Shown: positions 1-8,150, numbered from the stretch's first letter. The stretch: DNA of 15,166 nucleotides from Opitutia bacterium (GCA_003157575.1 PMKA01000478.1:13438-28603); one strand, 5' to 3'. Notes: a model not told the origin generated them from the letters alone. Translations and numbers: made by a program.

Positions 1-500
1 ACCGCGGCGGCGACATCACCTATCACGGTCCGGGCCAGATCGTCGGCTATCCGGTGGTCGACCTCGCCGCGCGCAAGGACCTTCACGCCTACCTGCGCTT
101 TCTCGAACAGGTGCTCATCCATTCGCTCGGCAGCCTCGGCCTCGCCGCGGCCCGGAGGCCGGGCAAGACAGGCATCTGGCTCGGGACCCGGAAGATCGCC
201 GCGATCGGCGTGGCGGTGAGGCGCTGGGTGGCCTACCACGGTTTCGCGCTCAACGTGAACAACGACCTGGAGCCGTTCGCCGGCATCGTGCCATGCGGGA
301 TCGTCGACGGCACCGTGACCTCCCTGCGGCAGGAGCTTGGCCGCGCGTTCGACCTCGACGAGGCGAAACAGGTGCTCGCAGGGGAATTCTGGACCCAGTT
401 CAGGGTCTTCCGCGCAGGAGGTGGGATACTGCCCACCGTCGCACCGGCGAACGGAGCGATCGCCTGCGAGCAGGCTCCTACAACAAGCCACATCCTGTAG
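1..500 (+). CDS. lipB: Octanoyl-[acyl carrier protein]:protein N-octanoyltransferase LipB, 5' end missing
   Basis: LipB moves octanoyl from acyl carrier protein to the lipoyl domains of 2-oxoacid dehydrogenases and GcvH, the first step of lipoate synthesis in the cytosol. The reading frame is open from the left edge (first full codon at 3) and the visible 165 residues begin with the family signature RGGDITYHGPGQ. The catalytic lysine lies in RKIAAIG and the catalytic cysteine in IVPCGI, followed by the family's VTSL segment. The true start is outside the window; full-length family members are about 210-240 residues, so roughly the first quarter is missing. The last 13 codons and the TAG stop lie inside a palindromic repeat (459-559), so the tail IACEQAPTTSHIL is probably repeat-derived rather than native LipB sequence. 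The identification is secure; the native C-terminus is uncertain. Confidence 0.95.
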   Translation, partial: RGGDITYHGPGQIVGYPVVDLAARKDLHAYLRFLEQVLIHSLGSLGLAAARRPGKTGIWLGTRKIAAIGVAVRRWVAYHGFALNVNNDLEPFAGIVPCGIVDGTVTSLRQELGRAFDLDEAKQVLAGEFWTQFRVFRAGGGILPTVAPANGAIACEQAPTTSHIL

Positions 501-559
501 GAGCCTGCTTGCCCGTTCGACAGGCTCAGGGTCCCGAGCGAAGTCGAGGGACAGGCGAT
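459..559. repeat. REP-like palindrome with a second palindrome nested in its right arm
   Basis: The left arm 459-482 (ATCGCCTGCGAGCAGGCTCC followed by TACA) is the reverse complement, with one mismatch, of 496-511 joined to 552-559. The loop is 483-495. The right arm is split by a 40-base block at 512-551, itself an imperfect palindrome (TCGACAGGCTC ... GAGCGAAGTCGA). Removing that block restores a continuous 24-base arm. The lipB stop lies in the right arm. When transcribed this would form a strong stem-loop and may also act as the lipB terminator, although no T-run follows. The remaining bases to 737 show no gene or clear promoter. Confidence 0.85.
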
Positions 560-737
560 TGTCTTCCCGGGATCTCCCTCCGACGAAGATGGAAACTCGC
601 TCCTTCCGCGCCGACGCCCAAGTCAGGCTTGTGCTCCCGGGCCGCTGCTGCAAAATGCAAACCCGCCCGATCGCCCCGCCACCGCCGCCTTCCATGGCGA
701 CCGGACATTCCAACGCTTCCCTCCTGAGTACCCCGTC

Positions 738-3245
738 ATGAAGAAGCCCACCTGCGCCCCGCCATCCTCAACACAGCCGGACGAAGACATTCGTACCGGC
801 CTCAGCCCTGCAACGATCCGCCGGGCCTTTTGTGACAACCTATTTTTTCTCCTCGGCCGTTTTCCGGAGGTGGCGACGCCCAACGACCGTTTCATGGCGC
901 TGGCCTTCACTGTCCGGGACCGCCTGCTGAAGCATTGGGTGCGGACGGCCGAGACCTACCGCGAACGCCGGAGCCGTACGGTCTGTTACCTCTCGGCGGA
1001 GTTCCTGCTCGGTCCGCAACTGGGGAACAACCTCGTCAGCCTCGGCATTTACGATGCGACCGAGCGGGCGATGCGGGATCTCGGACTCGACCTGAGGGAG
1101 ATCATTGAACAGGAAAAGGAACCCGGGCTCGGGAATGGCGGCCTCGGGCGCCTTGCGGCGTGCTTCCTCGACAGCATGGCAACGCTCGAAATCCCTTCCA
1201 TCGCCTACGGCATCCGGTACGAATACGGCATCTTCGAGCAGGCGATCCGCGACGGCTGGCAGGTTGAGATGGCCGACCGCTGGCTCCGTCTCGGCAATCC
1301 GTGGGAGGTCTCCCGCCCCGAGCTCGCGTTCGACGTGAAGTTCGGCGGCCGCACCGAAACCTACCTGCAAAATGGCGCGCGCCGCGTGCGGTGGATTCCC
1401 GACCGGGTCGTGCTGGGCACCGCCTGCGACACGCCGGTTCTGGGCTATCGCGTCAACACGGCCAACCTGCTCCGCCTCTGGCGCGCGGAGGCCGGCGACT
1501 CGTTCGATTTTCGGACCTTCAACTCAGGCGACTACTACGGCGCCGTGTTCGAAAAGATCGTCGCGGAGAACATCACGAAGGTGCTGTATCCAAATGACGA
1601 GCTCGTCCAGGGCAAGCAGCTGCGCCTCCAGCAGCAGTACTTCTTCGCCTCCTGCGCCCTTCAGGACATGATCCGGCTGCATCTTCAGACCGCGACGGGG
1701 CTGGAGGACTTCAGCCGGAAATTCGCCGTCCAGCTCAACGACACCCATCCGGCGATCGCGATTGCCGAGCTGATGCGCCTTCTGGTCGACGAGCATTTCA
1801 TGGACTGGGACCAGGCATGGCGCGTCACCGAGAACACTTTTGGCTACACCAACCACACGCTCCTGCCCGAGGCACTGGAAAAGTGGCCCGTTCCCCTCTT
1901 CGGAAGCCTGCTTCCCCGGCACCTGGAGATCATTTATGAGATCAACCGGCGCTTCCTCGACGTCGTGCGCCTCAGGTGCCCGGGAGATGACGAGAAGATC
2001 CGCCGGCTCTCGATGATCGACGAATCGGGGGGCCGGTCCGTGCGCATGGCGCATCTGGCGACGGTCGGCAGCCGGACCGTCAACGGCGTGGCCCGCCTGC
2101 ACAGCCAGCTTCTGCGCCTGGGCGTGCTCCGCGATTTCTACGAGCTCACGCCCGAGAAATTCATGAACGTGACCAACGGCGTCACCCCGCGCCGCTTCCT
2201 CGTGCTGAGCAATCCGGAACTTGCCGCCCTCATCACGGAGCGCCTGGGGGACGGCTGGATCAAGGATCTGGAGCAGCTTCGCCAGCTGGAACCACTGGCC
2301 GGGGACGCCGGATTCCGCGCGGCATGGCGCGGCATCAAGCGGCGCAACAAGGAGCGGCTCGCGGAATTGTTGTGCCAGCGCACGGGCGTGACGGCCGACC
2401 CGGACACCCTGTTCGACATTCAGGTCAAACGGCTCCACGAGTACAAGCGGCAGCACCTGAACATGCTGCACGTGATCGCGCTCTACAACCACCTGCGGCG
2501 GACACCGGACGCGGGCCGCCCGGGGCGCACCGTCATCTTCGCAGGGAAGGCGGCGCCCGGATATTTTCTGGCGAAATTGATCATCAAGCTCATCCATGCG
2601 GTGGCTGATCGGGTCAATTCGGATCCGGCGGTCGGAGGCCGGCTGCGGGTCGCGTTCCTGCCGAATTTCAATGTGCAGAACGCCCAGCGGCTCTACCCTG
2701 CCGCAGACCTGTCGGAGCAGATATCGACGGCAGGCATGGAGGCGTCGGGGACCGGCAACATGAAGTTCGCCCTCAACGGGGCGCTCACGATCGGCACGCT
2801 CGACGGGGCCAACGTGGAGATCCGCGACGCGGTGGGCGCCGAGAACTTCTTCCGGTTCGGGCTGACGGAGCCGGAGGTCCAGGTGCTGAAGAAGCGCGGC
2901 TACCGGCCGCGCGACTACTATGACGCGGATCCCCGGCTGCGGGAGGCGGTCGACCAGATCGCTTCAGGCTATTTCTTGCCCGGGGAGCCCGACCTCTTCC
3001 AGCCGCTCGTCAACAGCATTCTCGGCTGCGATCCGTTCATGTTGCTCGCCGACTTCGCCTCCTACGTGGAGTGCCAGGACCGGGTCGGCGTCGCGTATCA
3101 GGACGCCGAGGAATGGACGCGGAAATCGATCCTGAACACGGCGCGCATCGGCTACTTCTCCTCGGATCGCGCAATCCGCGAGTACTGCGAGCAGATCTGG
3201 CGGGTCGGCCCCGAGCCGATTGAATTTAAGAACCCGCAATGCTGA
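738..3245 (+). CDS. glgP: Glycogen/starch/maltodextrin phosphorylase
   Basis: This PLP-dependent GT35 enzyme releases glucose-1-phosphate from the non-reducing ends of alpha-1,4-glucans in cytosolic glycogen breakdown. The 835 residues match the usual family length (about 800-850). The N-terminal domain carries NGGLGRLAACF (from residue 133) and the substrate-site stretch IAYGIRYEYGIFEQ. The PLP-binding signature EASGTGNMKFALNG places the Schiff-base lysine at residue 676. KRLHEYKRQ (glucan/phosphate site region) and TIGTLDGANVEI are also intact, and nothing is truncated. The ATG at 738 follows a weak purine stretch (GAG about 10 bases upstream). It is separated from lipB by the repeat region, so it probably has its own promoter, though none is clear. 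The next gene starts 34 bases downstream and may be cotranscribed. GlgP versus MalP specificity cannot be told from sequence alone. Confidence 0.96.
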   Translation: MKKPTCAPPSSTQPDEDIRTGLSPATIRRAFCDNLFFLLGRFPEVATPNDRFMALAFTVRDRLLKHWVRTAETYRERRSRTVCYLSAEFLLGPQLGNNLVSLGIYDATERAMRDLGLDLREIIEQEKEPGLGNGGLGRLAACFLDSMATLEIPSIAYGIRYEYGIFEQAIRDGWQVEMADRWLRLGNPWEVSRPELAFDVKFGGRTETYLQNGARRVRWIPDRVVLGTACDTPVLGYRVNTANLLRLWRAEAGDSFDFRTFNSGDYYGAVFEKIVAENITKVLYPNDELVQGKQLRLQQQYFFASCALQDMIRLHLQTATGLEDFSRKFAVQLNDTHPAIAIAELMRLLVDEHFMDWDQAWRVTENTFGYTNHTLLPEALEKWPVPLFGSLLPRHLEIIYEINRRFLDVVRLRCPGDDEKIRRLSMIDESGGRSVRMAHLATVGSRTVNGVARLHSQLLRLGVLRDFYELTPEKFMNVTNGVTPRRFLVLSNPELAALITERLGDGWIKDLEQLRQLEPLAGDAGFRAAWRGIKRRNKERLAELLCQRTGVTADPDTLFDIQVKRLHEYKRQHLNMLHVIALYNHLRRTPDAGRPGRTVIFAGKAAPGYFLAKLIIKLIHAVADRVNSDPAVGGRLRVAFLPNFNVQNAQRLYPAADLSEQISTAGMEASGTGNMKFALNGALTIGTLDGANVEIRDAVGAENFFRFGLTEPEVQVLKKRGYRPRDYYDADPRLREAVDQIASGYFLPGEPDLFQPLVNSILGCDPFMLLADFASYVECQDRVGVAYQDAEEWTRKSILNTARIGYFSSDRAIREYCEQIWRVGPEPIEFKNPQC

Positions 3246-3279
3246 GCGCCCCCGTGTTCCTTCCCTGATCAACCCTCCC

Positions 3280-4239
3280 ATGACTCCATCTCCGGTCAGC
3301 GTCACCCTCCCTGTCGGGCAGGCAATCGAACGGGTCAAACAACTGCTCTTCCGGCCCTTCGATTTTGGCAAATGGTTCGTGATCGGATTCTGTGCCTGGC
3401 TGGCCAATCTCGGCCAGGGCGGCTTCAATTTCAACATGTCCGGCAACCATAAGGATGCCGCCAGACTCCGCGACGCATTCGAGCGGGCACGGGGCTATTT
3501 CGAGGAGAACCTCTATTGGATCGTTCCGGTCGCCATCACAGCGCTTGTACTTGCGCTGATCCTCGGGGTCATCGTCACCTGGCTGCGAAGCCGCGGCGAG
3601 TTCATGTTTCTTCATTGCGTCGCGCGCGACCGTGCGGAGGTCGTCGTCCCATGGACGGAGTTCACCCGCGAGGGGAACAGCCTTTTCCTGTTCCGCCTGG
3701 CCATGGGCGCGGTCGCGATCGCCGTCACAGCGAGCCTGCTGATCGCCTGCGGAATCAAGATCTATCGGATGTATTCAGCCGATGACTGGAACGCCGCCGG
3801 AATCCTGCTTTGCACCGGTCTCGGGTTTGCCCTGTTCTGCGCCGTCATCGTCTTCGCGATCGTGGGCAAGCTCACCTCGGATTTCGTCGTCCCCATCATG
3901 TTTCTGCGCCGTCAGCGCTGCCTGGCGGGCTGGAGGGAGTTTGCGCGGCTGCTCTCCGCCAGGCCCGGGGAGTTCGTGCTCTACTTTCTCTTCCAGATCG
4001 TGATCGTCATCGCGATCGTCATCCTGTTGATCGCAGCGGTGCTGGCGACCTGTTGCATCGCAGGCTGCCTGATGGTGCTGCCCTATCTGGGAACCGTGTT
4101 CCTGCTGCCGGTGCTGGTTTTCTGCCGCTCGTACTCGCTCTGCTACCTCGCGCAGTTTGGCCGGGAATTCGACGTGTTCGCCGTTCCGCCGCCCATTCCG
4201 CCGCCGCTGGGGCCGGAACAGACTCCGCCGCTTGCGTGA
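3280..4239 (+). CDS. Multi-pass membrane protein of unknown function
   Basis: The 319-residue product begins MTPSPVSVTLPVGQAIERVK, followed by a conserved-looking block LLFRPFDFGKWFVIGFCAWL. Long hydrophobic segments follow: one in WFVIGFCAWLANLG, one in VAITALVLALILGVIV, one in LAMGAVAIAVTASLLIACGI, one in LCTGLGFALFCAVIVFAIVG, and a long stretch near the C-terminus (FVLYFLFQIVIVIAIVILL onward) that could cross twice. The tail is proline-rich (PPPIPPPLGPEQTPP). It is therefore an inner-membrane protein with about six spans. A TTG at 3220 would extend it into glgP, but the ATG at 3280 directly precedes the conserved-looking start and is preferred. I recall similar uncharacterised DUF-type proteins with an FRPFD-GKWF start but cannot name the family with certainty. 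Its position behind glgP suggests cotranscription, not a known functional link. Confidence 0.8.
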   Translation: MTPSPVSVTLPVGQAIERVKQLLFRPFDFGKWFVIGFCAWLANLGQGGFNFNMSGNHKDAARLRDAFERARGYFEENLYWIVPVAITALVLALILGVIVTWLRSRGEFMFLHCVARDRAEVVVPWTEFTREGNSLFLFRLAMGAVAIAVTASLLIACGIKIYRMYSADDWNAAGILLCTGLGFALFCAVIVFAIVGKLTSDFVVPIMFLRRQRCLAGWREFARLLSARPGEFVLYFLFQIVIVIAIVILLIAAVLATCCIAGCLMVLPYLGTVFLLPVLVFCRSYSLCYLAQFGREFDVFAVPPPIPPPLGPEQTPPLA

Positions 4240-4242
4240 ACG

Positions 4243-4270
4243 GCGGGCGGATGGCCCGCTCTCTTTTCTT
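4243..4270 (+). terminator. Probable rho-independent terminator after the membrane protein gene
   Basis: GCGGGC (4243-4248) and GCCCGC (4254-4259) form a perfect 6-bp GC stem with a 5-base loop, 3 bases after the stop codon, followed by the T-rich run TCTCTTTTCTT. It lies between convergent genes and could end the glgP-membrane protein transcript. The T-run is interrupted by C residues, so strength is uncertain. Confidence 0.65.
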
Positions 4271-4289
4271 CACGCATTTTTGGGGCGGT
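4271..4289. repeat. Dispersed intergenic repeat, copy 1
   Basis: CACGCATTTTTGGGGCGGT matches 11935-11953 at 18 of 19 positions. Both copies lie 30-40 bases after the stop codon of an unrelated gene. Confidence 0.55.
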
Positions 4290-4307
4290 CCTGCCATTGG
4301 CATCGGT

Positions 4308-6557
4308 TCACTTCGTCTCCGCTCCCGCCAGCAGGACTTTTTGCAGGAGCCGCAGGAGCATCTCAACCGCGAACGGCTTCGGGAGGAAGCCCGCGAGTTC
4401 GAGCGACTCGATCTTCTCGAGCATGGCGCGATCCCCCGCCCCGCTGATGCCGATGATGCGGACGGCCGGGTCGATCTTGCGGACGAGGCCGACAAGCGTC
4501 GGACCGTCGACTCTTGGCATCATCATGTCGGTGATGATGGCCTTGATCGTCGTCCGGTGCTCCTCGAAAAGGCGCAGGGCCGCCTCGCCTCCGCCGGCGG
4601 AGAGCACCTGGTATCCCTGGCGCTCCAGCACCCGGCGGATGAGGTCGCACACCGCCGCCTCGTCGTCCACCACCAGGATCGTCTCGCCATGCACGAATGG
4701 GCTGCGGGTCACGCTCGCCGCCCCGGCCGCGGCCCGCGCCGAATCGGTCGACGGCAGAAAAAGCTCAAACCGCGACCCTTTGCCGACCGTGCTTGCGACC
4801 CGCACGAAACCACCGTGGCTTCTCGCGATTCCCATGACCGTCGACAGGCCGAGGCCGGTTCCCTTCCCCGGTGCCTTTGTCGTGAAGAACGGTTCAAAGA
4901 TCCGATCGATGGATTCCCGGGGGATGCCCTCTCCCGTATCGGCAACGCAGAGACAGACATGCGGTCCGGCCTTTCCGCCCGGAACCTCGCGGGCTGTCTT
5001 CTCGTCGACCATGATATTTTCCGCTCCAAGCATGAGGACTCCGCCCGCCGGCATTGCGTCGCGCGCGTTGACGCAAAGGTTCAGGATCGCCTGGTGAAGG
5101 TGGGTCGCGTCGCCCACAATCATGCCCAGATCGTCCGCCACGCGGACCTCTATGCTGATGTTCTTCGGGAAGGTCTCCCGCGCCATTTTCGCCGCCTCGC
5201 CGAGAAATGCCGAGGGCTGGAGCGGCACGCGTTCCCCCTCGATGCCGCGTGCGAAGGTAAGAACTTGCTTCACCATGTCGGCGCCGCGCCGCACACTCCC
5301 GTCGAGAGTGTCGATCAGCTTGCGCGCCTCCTCGCTCAGGTCTTCCTCGCGCAACAAGGGCATCGCCATCAGGACCGGCGTAAGCACATTGTTGAGATCA
5401 TGGGCCATGCCGCCCGCCAGCGTCCCGAGACTTTCAACGCGCTGCATCCGCAGGCACTGGGCCTCGATCTGCTTTTTCTCGGTGATGTCGGAACTGATTG
5501 CAAATATCGCCCGCGGCTGGCGTTCCTCGCCCCGCACAAGGGTCAGCCGTGTGAAGACCACGACCTCATTGCCGCCCTTTGTCCGCTGCCGCTCCTCGCC
5601 GGTCCAGCTTTCCTGTTGAAGGAGGACAGCGGTCTGGTTGTCGCCGACCTTTGGGTCGCGGGCAAAGAGCTCTGCTGTTGTCCGGCTCAGCGCTTCGGAG
5701 AGGCTCCAGCCGAAAAGACGCTCCGCCCCCTGGTTCCAGTACAGAACGGTCCCATCGAGCGCAGCGACGTAGATCGCGTCGTTCGCGATGTCCAGCAGCT
5801 CCGCCTGCTCGCGGATCTTCGCCTGCTCCTGTTTTCTCGTGGTGACATCAATCAGCATTCCATCCCAGATGCCGGCGCCGTCAGGCAGCAACCGCCGGGC
5901 GGCGTTGCCCTCGACCCAGAGCGTGCGGCCGTTCACAATCACGCGGCCATCCCAAAGCCACTGCCGGCCGTTCCGGGCGGCGGAGGCGCGAGCATTCTCG
6001 AACCCCTCCCGGTCCTCCGGATGAACCAAACGAAGGAACGCGCCAAAATCCGCCACAATCGCTTTCGGTTCAAGACCGAGCATCCGTCGGGCGCTGTCGC
6101 TGACAAACTGAAACCCGTCGGCGCCGTCGCTCGGGCTCACGAATTGAAAGACGATCCCCGGCATGTTCGCGGAAAGGCTCGCAAGCTGGGCCGAGCGTTC
6201 CTGGAGCGCGGCCTCGATCCGCTCCCTCCCCCGTGCGGTGGCGCGAATCAACGCGTACAACAACAACGCGCTGCCCAAAACGAATGCCCAGCCTTTGTAA
6301 TCCTGCGCCACTGTGAGCCGGTGCGGATCGCTGACCGACGCAAGCAACAGCCAGTCGGAACCGAAAATCCAGGCGACTCCAAAAGCCGCATAAACCGCGG
6401 CGATTGTTGCCGCCGTGCGTCGCCCTTCGAATCTGACCTGACGGGAAGTAGATTTCACCGCGTCCACCCGCCCGGACCGCCTTTTGCCCTGTCCAGACGC
6501 CGGCCTCGCGGGCATTTCGCGCCGGTCAGCCGATGAATCATGCGGGGTGGGATTCAT
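4308..6557 (-). CDS. Hybrid sensor histidine kinase with two PAS domains and a C-terminal receiver
   Basis: This is a membrane-anchored two-component kinase of 749 residues. Two hydrophobic helices (about 48-73 and 88-105) bracket a short GSDWLLLASVSDPHRL loop, an N-terminal module common in PAS sensor kinases. PAS-like domains follow at about 130-242 (ending LIDVTTRK) and 250-362 (ending SSDITEKK). The HisKA H-box AGGMAHDLNN gives H386 as phosphoacceptor. The ATPase domain has the N-box NLCVNARDAM (493-502), G1 DTGEGIP (540-546), F-box EPFFTTK (555-561) and G2 GTGLGLS (566-572). The receiver (about 626-742) has the acidic DDE at 631-633, phosphoacceptor D677 in IITDMMMP and K727 in LPKPF. 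No output domain or partner regulator is adjacent, so the signal target is unknown. I chose the ATG at 6557; an upstream in-frame start at 6800 would put a repeat array into the protein. No strong ribosome binding site is visible. Confidence 0.93.
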   Translation of the reverse strand: MNPTPHDSSADRREMPARPASGQGKRRSGRVDAVKSTSRQVRFEGRRTAATIAAVYAAFGVAWIFGSDWLLLASVSDPHRLTVAQDYKGWAFVLGSALLLYALIRATARGRERIEAALQERSAQLASLSANMPGIVFQFVSPSDGADGFQFVSDSARRMLGLEPKAIVADFGAFLRLVHPEDREGFENARASAARNGRQWLWDGRVIVNGRTLWVEGNAARRLLPDGAGIWDGMLIDVTTRKQEQAKIREQAELLDIANDAIYVAALDGTVLYWNQGAERLFGWSLSEALSRTTAELFARDPKVGDNQTAVLLQQESWTGEERQRTKGGNEVVVFTRLTLVRGEERQPRAIFAISSDITEKKQIEAQCLRMQRVESLGTLAGGMAHDLNNVLTPVLMAMPLLREEDLSEEARKLIDTLDGSVRRGADMVKQVLTFARGIEGERVPLQPSAFLGEAAKMARETFPKNISIEVRVADDLGMIVGDATHLHQAILNLCVNARDAMPAGGVLMLGAENIMVDEKTAREVPGGKAGPHVCLCVADTGEGIPRESIDRIFEPFFTTKAPGKGTGLGLSTVMGIARSHGGFVRVASTVGKGSRFELFLPSTDSARAAAGAASVTRSPFVHGETILVVDDEAAVCDLIRRVLERQGYQVLSAGGGEAALRLFEEHRTTIKAIITDMMMPRVDGPTLVGLVRKIDPAVRIIGISGAGDRAMLEKIESLELAGFLPKPFAVEMLLRLLQKVLLAGAETK

Positions 6558-6873
6558 GGACGGAATCGTTGGGACGGCGGTAATTGAAAACAACTTGCGG
6601 TGACTGGCAATCGCTATTGCTCGCCAATCTAAAAAAAGTATCTGCCCCGATCTCAAAAACCCCGGGAACCTGAAGATTGTGCCTGTCCCCATCGAGAGGC
6701 CATGCCCCGTCGGAGCCAATAACTGGAGCCTGTCCCCATCTTGGTTCGTTGCCCCATCGGCATCAAATGCAGGAGCCTGTCCCCATCCCGATGCCGCCAA
6801 TTGCGCCCGAAAGGCAACTGTTCAGCCGAGAATCGTCCCGCCCGCGGATCGGGGGCAACCAAGACCGGCTTGC
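6558..6873. other. Intergenic region between the kinase start and recR end
   Basis: No gene is recognisable in these 316 bases. The stretch holds the repeat array at 6676-6787 and a weak 5-bp hairpin, GCAAT ... ATTGC, at 6607-6620. The kinase promoter should lie here unless the kinase is read through from ybaB-recR, but I could not identify -35/-10 boxes. Confidence 0.6.
6676..6787. repeat. Three-copy CCTGTCCCCATC repeat array
   Basis: GCCTGTCCCCATC occurs three times in the same orientation, ending at 6693, 6740 and 6787, so the spacing is exactly 47 bases both times. Copies 2 and 3 share the longer GGAGCCTGTCCCCATC; copy 1 reads TTGTGCCTGTCCCCATC. From memory, strings of the form GGGGACAGG(C/A) occur around REP-associated tyrosine transposase genes in Verrucomicrobiota and related bacteria. 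No transposase is present here, so this looks like a remnant or a non-autonomous array. Confidence 0.65.
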
Positions 6874-7467
6874 TTACGAATAGCTCCGGCGTCCGTCCAG
6901 CGCGCTCTTGAGAGTCACCGAGTCCGCATACAAAACGCCCCCGCCGCTCGGAATACCAAAACCGATGCGCGTGACCTTCACCCCACCTGCCGGCACGCGA
7001 TCGACCAGGTAATGACAGGTGGCTTCCCCCTCGACGTCGTTGGACAACGCGAGAATGAGCTCCTGAATCTCACCGCTCTCAATACGGGCGACGAGCGGCG
7101 CGAGATTCAGGTGTTCGGGTCCAACCCCCTGGATCGGCGACAGTTTGCCATGAAGCACGTGATAGGTGCCGCGAAACGCGCCCGAACGCTCGATCGCGAC
7201 GAGGTCAGGGACATGTTCGACGACACAAACCACGCCAGGGAGCCTTTTCTCATCGGCACAAACCGCGCAAAGGCCGCCCTCCGCCAGATTCCCGCACCGC
7301 GGGCACCGATGAACCATCGCCGCAGCCGACTGGAGCGCCTCCACCAGCGCAGGCAGTCGCTCCGGGCGTTCGACCAGCAGATGGAGCGCAATCCGTTCCG
7401 AAGAACGATAGCCAATCCCAGGCAGCTGCTTCAGGTGCTTCTGAAGCCTCTCAAATGCCGGCGTCAT
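6874..7467 (-). CDS. recR: Recombination mediator protein RecR
   Basis: RecR works with RecO (and RecF) to load RecA onto SSB-coated gapped DNA in recombinational repair. The 197-residue length is typical (about 195-205). The order is the N-terminal helix-hairpin-helix (LKQLPGIGYRSSERIALHLL), the zinc finger with C55, C58, C67 and C70 (CPRCGNLAEGGLCAVC), then the Toprim domain (VVCVVEHVPDLVAIERSG, then YHVLHGKLSPIQGVGPEHL) and the Walker-B-like C-terminal part with GFGIPSGGGVLYAD. The ATG at 7467 gives the standard MTPAFERLQK start. It lies 53 bases downstream of ybaB on the same strand, the classic ybaB-recR arrangement, and is probably cotranscribed. Confidence 0.97.
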   Translation of the reverse strand: MTPAFERLQKHLKQLPGIGYRSSERIALHLLVERPERLPALVEALQSAAAMVHRCPRCGNLAEGGLCAVCADEKRLPGVVCVVEHVPDLVAIERSGAFRGTYHVLHGKLSPIQGVGPEHLNLAPLVARIESGEIQELILALSNDVEGEATCHYLVDRVPAGGVKVTRIGFGIPSGGGVLYADSVTLKSALDGRRSYS

Positions 7468-7520
7468 ATGTCCTCGCTCCGCTGAGACCTTTAGGTTTCG
7501 GCGTCCGTCAAAACCTAGCC

Positions 7521-7829
7521 TCAGACAAATCCGGGCATCTGGAACGCAGAGGTGACCTTCTGCATCTCGGCGTCATATTGCGTCTTGGCCTGCTTGCTTG
7601 CGTCCTGGAGCGCCAGGAGCAGGGTCTCCTCCACGAGCTTGGGATCCTCCTTGAGGAATTCCGGGTCGAGTTTCAGCGCAAGTAACTTGCCCGAAACGCT
7701 AATCTTCAGGGCCACGGCCCCGCCTCCGGCCGTGACATCAATTTCCTTGGATTCAAGCTGCGCCTGGATCGATTCCATCTGGCGCTGCATCTTCTGGGCT
7801 TGTTTGAGGAGCTTGCCGACACCGGGCAT
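7521..7829 (-). CDS. ybaB: YbaB/EbfC family nucleoid-associated DNA-binding protein
   Basis: This 102-residue protein has the family layout: an N-terminal amphipathic helix rich in K/Q (KLLKQAQKMQRQMESIQAQL), a strand segment with the glycine-rich turn DVTAGGGAVALKISVSG, then LKLDPEFLKEDPKLVEETLLLAL and a C-terminal helix. YbaB/EbfC dimers bind DNA and are thought to organise the nucleoid. The MPGVGKLL start at 7829 fits the usual family start; the frame is open much further upstream, but that part has no family resemblance. It precedes recR by 53 bases. In many bacteria dnaX comes just before this pair; here the upstream neighbour is a divergent DJ-1-family gene instead. Confidence 0.93.
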   Translation of the reverse strand: MPGVGKLLKQAQKMQRQMESIQAQLESKEIDVTAGGGAVALKISVSGKLLALKLDPEFLKEDPKLVEETLLLALQDASKQAKTQYDAEMQKVTSAFQMPGFV

Positions 7830-8150
7830 GGGAAAATGGGGTTCAGGTTTAACCGCCGTGGAACACCTACGCACACTAATGACGCTCCGGAATCTGCAAG
7901 ACATTAGTGCGGCCCACCGAAAACCCGCGGTGTGCCAACCCAGTCCTTTCTCCCCGAAGTCCGACTTGTTTTCCCGGGAATCTGCGCGGCAGCCGGAGGC
8001 CGGCATGTTTGACTCCGTGAGTCTGTCGGGTTTGACTCTCAAATGTCTGCCGATGCCGGTTCCTTGCAACTTGGAGGGTTCACCCTCAAAAAGCCTGCCA
8101 GGCCAGCTGAACGGTGGACTGTGTCCTAACAATCCCAATCCGATTTTCCC
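7830..8150. promoter_or_regulatory. Divergent intergenic region with several repeats
   Basis: These 321 bases separate ybaB (minus) and the DJ-1-family gene (plus), so both promoters should lie here. Visible elements are an 8-bp inverted repeat CACTAATG ... CATTAGTG (7874-7881 and 7902-7909), a 9-bp direct repeat GTTTGACTC at 8007-8015 and 8030-8038 spaced 23 bases, short palindromes over each direct repeat (GACTCCGTGAGTC 8011-8023 and TTTGACTCTCAAA 8031-8043), and a hairpin GAGGGTTCACCCTC at 8074-8087. The roles are inferred only from symmetry. No convincing -10/-35 pair was found. Confidence 0.4.

Noticed and set aside
1524..2597. Long minus-strand open frame within glgP, and a similar one at 9192-10286 within asnB
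   Set aside because: Both are antisense to strongly conserved enzymes and have no recognisable motifs.
3220..3279. TTG start at 3220 extending the membrane protein into glgP
   Set aside because: The extra 20 residues are polar and unlike the conserved-looking start at 3280, and they overlap the glgP 3' end.
3810..6536. A 908-codon open frame on the plus strand
   Set aside because: It lies antisense to the hybrid kinase and overlaps the membrane protein gene in another frame. Its product is arginine/histidine-rich with no domain, as expected for an antisense shadow in GC-rich DNA.
6558..6800. Extension of the sensor kinase N-terminus to 6800
   Set aside because: The added residues translate the repeat array, and the expected two-helix N-terminal module is complete from 6557.
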